A stretch of 6,544 bases of DNA from a bacterium (GTDB lineage Bacteria > Omnitrophota > Gorgyraeia > Gygaellales > UBA12090): contig SCPY01000264.1 in assembly GCA_004299495.1 (NCBI GenBank), positions 1 to 6,544 of the forward strand, in the 5' to 3' direction. The first letter of the stretch is position 1, and each line of letters opens with the position of its first letter. Below, piece by piece: positions 4,931 through 6,544 of the stretch. The notes under the pieces are model-generated. The model was not told the origin of the DNA. It worked only from the letters and a program-made list of their open reading frames with translations, and did no database searches. A program made the translations under genes and the position numbers.

Positions 4931-5590
4931 ATGAATTTTCTGGCGAAAAAGCTGATACTTAATAAGCTGGACAAGGAAGACAAGAAATTTATCGCCCCTC
5001 ATTTTCGGGGCGGCGCCGTAACACCGGAGGATTTGCGCAGAATCGCGGAGATCTGCGAGAAGTTTCCGGAAAGCAAGATAAAGTTAACAGGCGAGATAAT
5101 TATCGGCGCGGTTAAAGACGCGGCAAGGAATGAAGAGTGCCGAAGGGCGCTTAATCTTCCCCTCTACAGCGTGGCGGGGTTTTCCTTAAGGCCGGTAAAG
5201 ATTTGCTCCGGAGGTTATATCTGCGATAATAACCTTCAGGATTCATTAGGATTAGGGAGCAGGCTTGATGAAAAATTTTCCGGAAGTAAGCTTCCCTTCA
5301 AGATGGTTATTTCTGTTTCCGGATGCGGAAGATGCTGCTCCGAGCCATTGGTAAAGGATATAGGAATAGTCGCGACTCAGGCAGGGTATTCCCTTTTTGT
5401 AGGCGGGGCGGCAGGTGCAAGGCCGAGGATTGCGGTAAAACTGGCCGAGAATTTACGGGAAAACGAAGTTATGAAGGCTATAGAGAAAATCGTGAGTTTA
5501 TATGAGAAAAAAGGCAAAACCCCGGAAAGATTAGGGTTTTTTATTGAGAAGATGGGGTTTGAAAAGTTTAAGGAGGAGGTAATAAAATGA
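4931..5590 (+). CDS. Compact siroheme / 4Fe-4S sulfite-nitrite reductase-like protein
   Basis: 219 residues. ATG 4931 is chosen because the SD AAAGGAG (4916-4922) lies 8 nt upstream; the longer open frame from GTG 4853 would start inside the DUF2249 gene and lacks an SD. The first 65 residues form the ferredoxin-like half typical of nitrite/sulfite reductases (FRGGAVTPEDLRRIAEI, then KLTGEIIIG). The siroheme/4Fe-4S ligands follow: VKICSGGYIC (C92 and C98, C-x5-C) and SGCGRCC (C132 and C136, C-x3-C), then EPLVKDIGIVA, matching the family's DIG motif. The usual two-module enzymes are more than twice this long. The size instead matches the small low-spin sulfite reductases of Desulfovibrio and the Dsr-like proteins of methanogens. 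It probably reduces sulfite, nitrite or a related ligand in the cytosol. No partner flavoprotein or DsrC is in the window, so the electron donor is unknown. It overlaps the Nfu gene by 4 bp. Confidence 0.88.
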   Translation: MNFLAKKLILNKLDKEDKKFIAPHFRGGAVTPEDLRRIAEICEKFPESKIKLTGEIIIGAVKDAARNEECRRALNLPLYSVAGFSLRPVKICSGGYICDNNLQDSLGLGSRLDEKFSGSKLPFKMVISVSGCGRCCSEPLVKDIGIVATQAGYSLFVGGAAGARPRIAVKLAENLRENEVMKAIEKIVSLYEKKGKTPERLGFFIEKMGFEKFKEEVIK

Positions 5591-5805
5591 AAGAAAAAGT
5601 AGAGCAGGCATTAAATACCATCCGGCCCTCGCTGCAGGCAGACGGAGGAGATATTCAGTTAGTAAGTATTGAAGACGGCGTGGTTAAGGTGCGCCTCACC
5701 GGCGCCTGCGGAGGATGTCCTATGTCAGCGATGACCATGACCCAGGGCGTGGAGCGGGCGGTAAAAAATGCCGTTCCCCAGGTAAAAAAGGTTTTAGCGG
5801 TCTAA
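5587..5805 (+). CDS. NifU C-terminal-domain (Nfu) Fe-S scaffold protein
   Basis: 72 residues, a single Nfu domain. ATG 5587 overlaps the previous stop (ATGA) and follows the SD AGGAGGAGGT (5571-5580). It begins with VEQALNTIRPSLQADGGDIQL, the family signature, and ends with the cluster-binding loop GACGGCPMS (C41-x2-C44). Nfu proteins form dimers that bind one [4Fe-4S] cluster between two CxxC motifs and pass it to client enzymes. The 4-bp overlap with the siroheme reductase-like gene makes that enzyme, which needs a [4Fe-4S]-siroheme centre, the obvious client (inference). Nothing is unusual: length and motifs are those of stand-alone Nfu. It is the last gene of the operon. Confidence 0.95.
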   Translation: MKEKVEQALNTIRPSLQADGGDIQLVSIEDGVVKVRLTGACGGCPMSAMTMTQGVERAVKNAVPQVKKVLAV

Positions 5806-5829
5806 GGCGCCTTTTACCGAAAGAGAGCT

Positions 5830-5873
5830 AAAAAGCCTTCGCTGGCCAGCAGCATAACCAGCGAAGGCTTTTT
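5830..5873 (+). terminator. Strong intrinsic terminator of the Rrf2-led operon
   Basis: A 16-bp perfect inverted repeat: AAAAAGCCTTCGCTGG (5830-5845) pairs with CCAGCGAAGGCTTTTT (5858-5873) around a 12-nt loop. The T-run is part of the stem's 3' end. It lies 24 bp after the Nfu stop codon. The AAAGCCTTCG core is the same as in the terminator at 701-741. Confidence 0.92.
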
Positions 5874-6050
5874 GCTTGACTTTAGCAAATTTTGCCTTCC
5901 ATTTCCCTCATTTCTTTGCTATACTCGCTGTAGGCCTTTTATTCCTGTAAAATAGGCTAATTTCACATACTTTATTTTACGGAGAGTTTATTTAGATTTC
6001 AACTAAATTTAGTAAATTCCAGCGATAAGTTTCCGATTGATTCCCGATAA
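5874..6050. other. A/T-rich intergenic region with short inverted repeats, no gene seen
   Basis: There is no coding frame of note between the terminator and the glycosyltransferase. Two symmetric elements are visible. GTAAAATA (5947-5954) and TATTTTAC (5973-5980) form a perfect 8-bp inverted repeat with an 18-nt gap. ACTAAATTTAGT (6002-6013) is a perfect 12-bp palindrome. Both are A/T-rich and could be regulator sites or chance. The region would form a roughly 120-nt leader if transcription begins near 5930. Confidence 0.5.
5917..5925 (+). promoter_or_regulatory. Candidate extended -10 promoter for the glycosyltransferase gene
   Basis: TGCTATACT (5917-5925) is a good extended -10 (TGn plus TATACT). 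The -35 17 bp upstream (TTCCAT, 5897-5902) is poor. It is the best candidate between the operon terminator and the start at 6051, since a promoter must follow that strong terminator. Confidence 0.35.
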
Positions 6051-6544
6051 ATGGGGAAAATCAATATTCTTTACGTAATCACCAAGTTAGAATTGGGAGG
6101 CGCGCAGAAACATCTGCTGAGCTTAATAGCCAATTTAGATAAAAGCAAGTTTAACATATTTTTATTTACCTCAAAGGAAGGCCTGTTGTTAAACGATGTA
6201 TTGGCAATATCAGGTTTATATATAAAAACATCTCCAAACCTTACGCGCCCAATAAATTTTTTTAAAGACCTTCCGGCGCTGTTTGAGATTTATAGCTTTA
6301 TAAGAAAACATAATATTGATATTGTTCATACTCATAGCTCTAAGGCTGGCATTGTCGGACGTTTGGCTGCAAGATTAGCAAAAGTAAAAATTATAATACA
6401 TACCGTTCATGGCTGGCCTTTTAATGATTACCAGCGTTTCATTGTGCGGTATATTTATATTTGGCTGGAAAGGCTTGCTGCGCGGCTTAGCGATAAGCTT
6501 ATAATAGTCTCTTGTTTCGACAAGAAGAAAGGCTTAATAAACCG
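6051..6544 (+). CDS. GT4-type glycosyltransferase, N-terminal part
   Basis: An open frame of 164 complete codons that runs off the window end. ATG 6051 directly follows an in-frame TAA (6048-6050), so no earlier start is possible; no clear SD is seen. The protein begins MGKINILYVITKLELGGAQKHL, the donor-side Rossmann start of GT4 glycosyltransferases with the GGAQ/GGAE loop that contacts the acceptor. It continues with IRKHNIDIVHTHSSKAGIVGR and IIHTVHGWPF, both typical of this family's N-terminal domain. The C-terminal nucleotide-sugar domain with the EX7E motif is outside the window. It probably acts in cell-surface polysaccharide or glycolipid synthesis at the cytosolic membrane face. It is richer in A/T than the preceding operon and separated from it by a terminator, so it belongs to a different transcription unit. 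Confidence 0.9.
   Translation, partial: MGKINILYVITKLELGGAQKHLLSLIANLDKSKFNIFLFTSKEGLLLNDVLAISGLYIKTSPNLTRPINFFKDLPALFEIYSFIRKHNIDIVHTHSSKAGIVGRLAARLAKVKIIIHTVHGWPFNDYQRFIVRYIYIWLERLAARLSDKLIIVSCFDKKKGLIN

Noticed and set aside
5323..5505. Plus-strand open frame of 60 codons
   Set aside because: It is a shifted-frame shadow inside the siroheme reductase-like gene, with no start signals.

Overview
The window looks like chromosomal DNA from an uncultured anaerobic bacterium. Gene spacing is tight, Shine-Dalgarno sequences (SDs) are strong, and stem-loop terminators end in T-runs. The proteins are Fe-S, diiron and siroheme families typical of anaerobes. The style would fit Omnitrophota or Nitrospirota-like lineages, but that is an impression; no rRNA or other phylogenetic marker is present. 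I see no mobile element, CRISPR array or tRNA.

Layout. (1) Bases 1-671, plus strand, hold the end of an operon: the C-terminus of a hemerythrin-like protein followed by a short cysteine-containing protein. The latter resembles the C-terminal part of a larger ferredoxin-type family but lacks the ferredoxin domain. (2) A hairpin at 701-741 separates this from a convergent minus-strand pair (743-1702): a two-helix YgaP-type membrane protein and an ArsM-like SAM methyltransferase, read from a promoter near 1750-1777. (3) A divergent intergenic region (1703-1907) carries a sigma70-type promoter. A perfect 9-bp inverted repeat, a likely operator, overlaps its -35/-10 region. (4) Bases 1908-5805 form one plus-strand operon of seven genes: an Rrf2-family Fe-S regulator; a DUF2249-DUF438-hemerythrin protein; a stand-alone pyruvate-kinase C-terminal-domain protein; an FmdE-like GHSCP protein; a four-cysteine/DUF2249 protein; a compact siroheme/4Fe-4S reductase-like protein; and a NifU C-terminal (Nfu) protein. 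Intergenic gaps are 8-20 bp and the last two genes overlap by 4 bp. A 16-bp perfect stem terminator follows (5830-5873). (5) A roughly 180-bp A/T-rich gap precedes a GT4-type glycosyltransferase that runs off the end of the window and looks unrelated to the operon.

How the genes may work together (inference). The Rrf2 protein has an NsrR/IscR-like cysteine triad and probably senses NO, O2 or Fe-S status, and it probably represses its own operon through the operator. The diiron hemerythrin/DUF438 protein and the Nfu scaffold are families linked to Fe-S repair or delivery. The siroheme reductase-like protein would reduce sulfite, nitrite or a related ligand. The PK-C, FmdE-like, four-Cys and DUF2249 components have no assigned role. 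Their co-transcription with a redox regulator is the main candidate for an undescribed system in this window.
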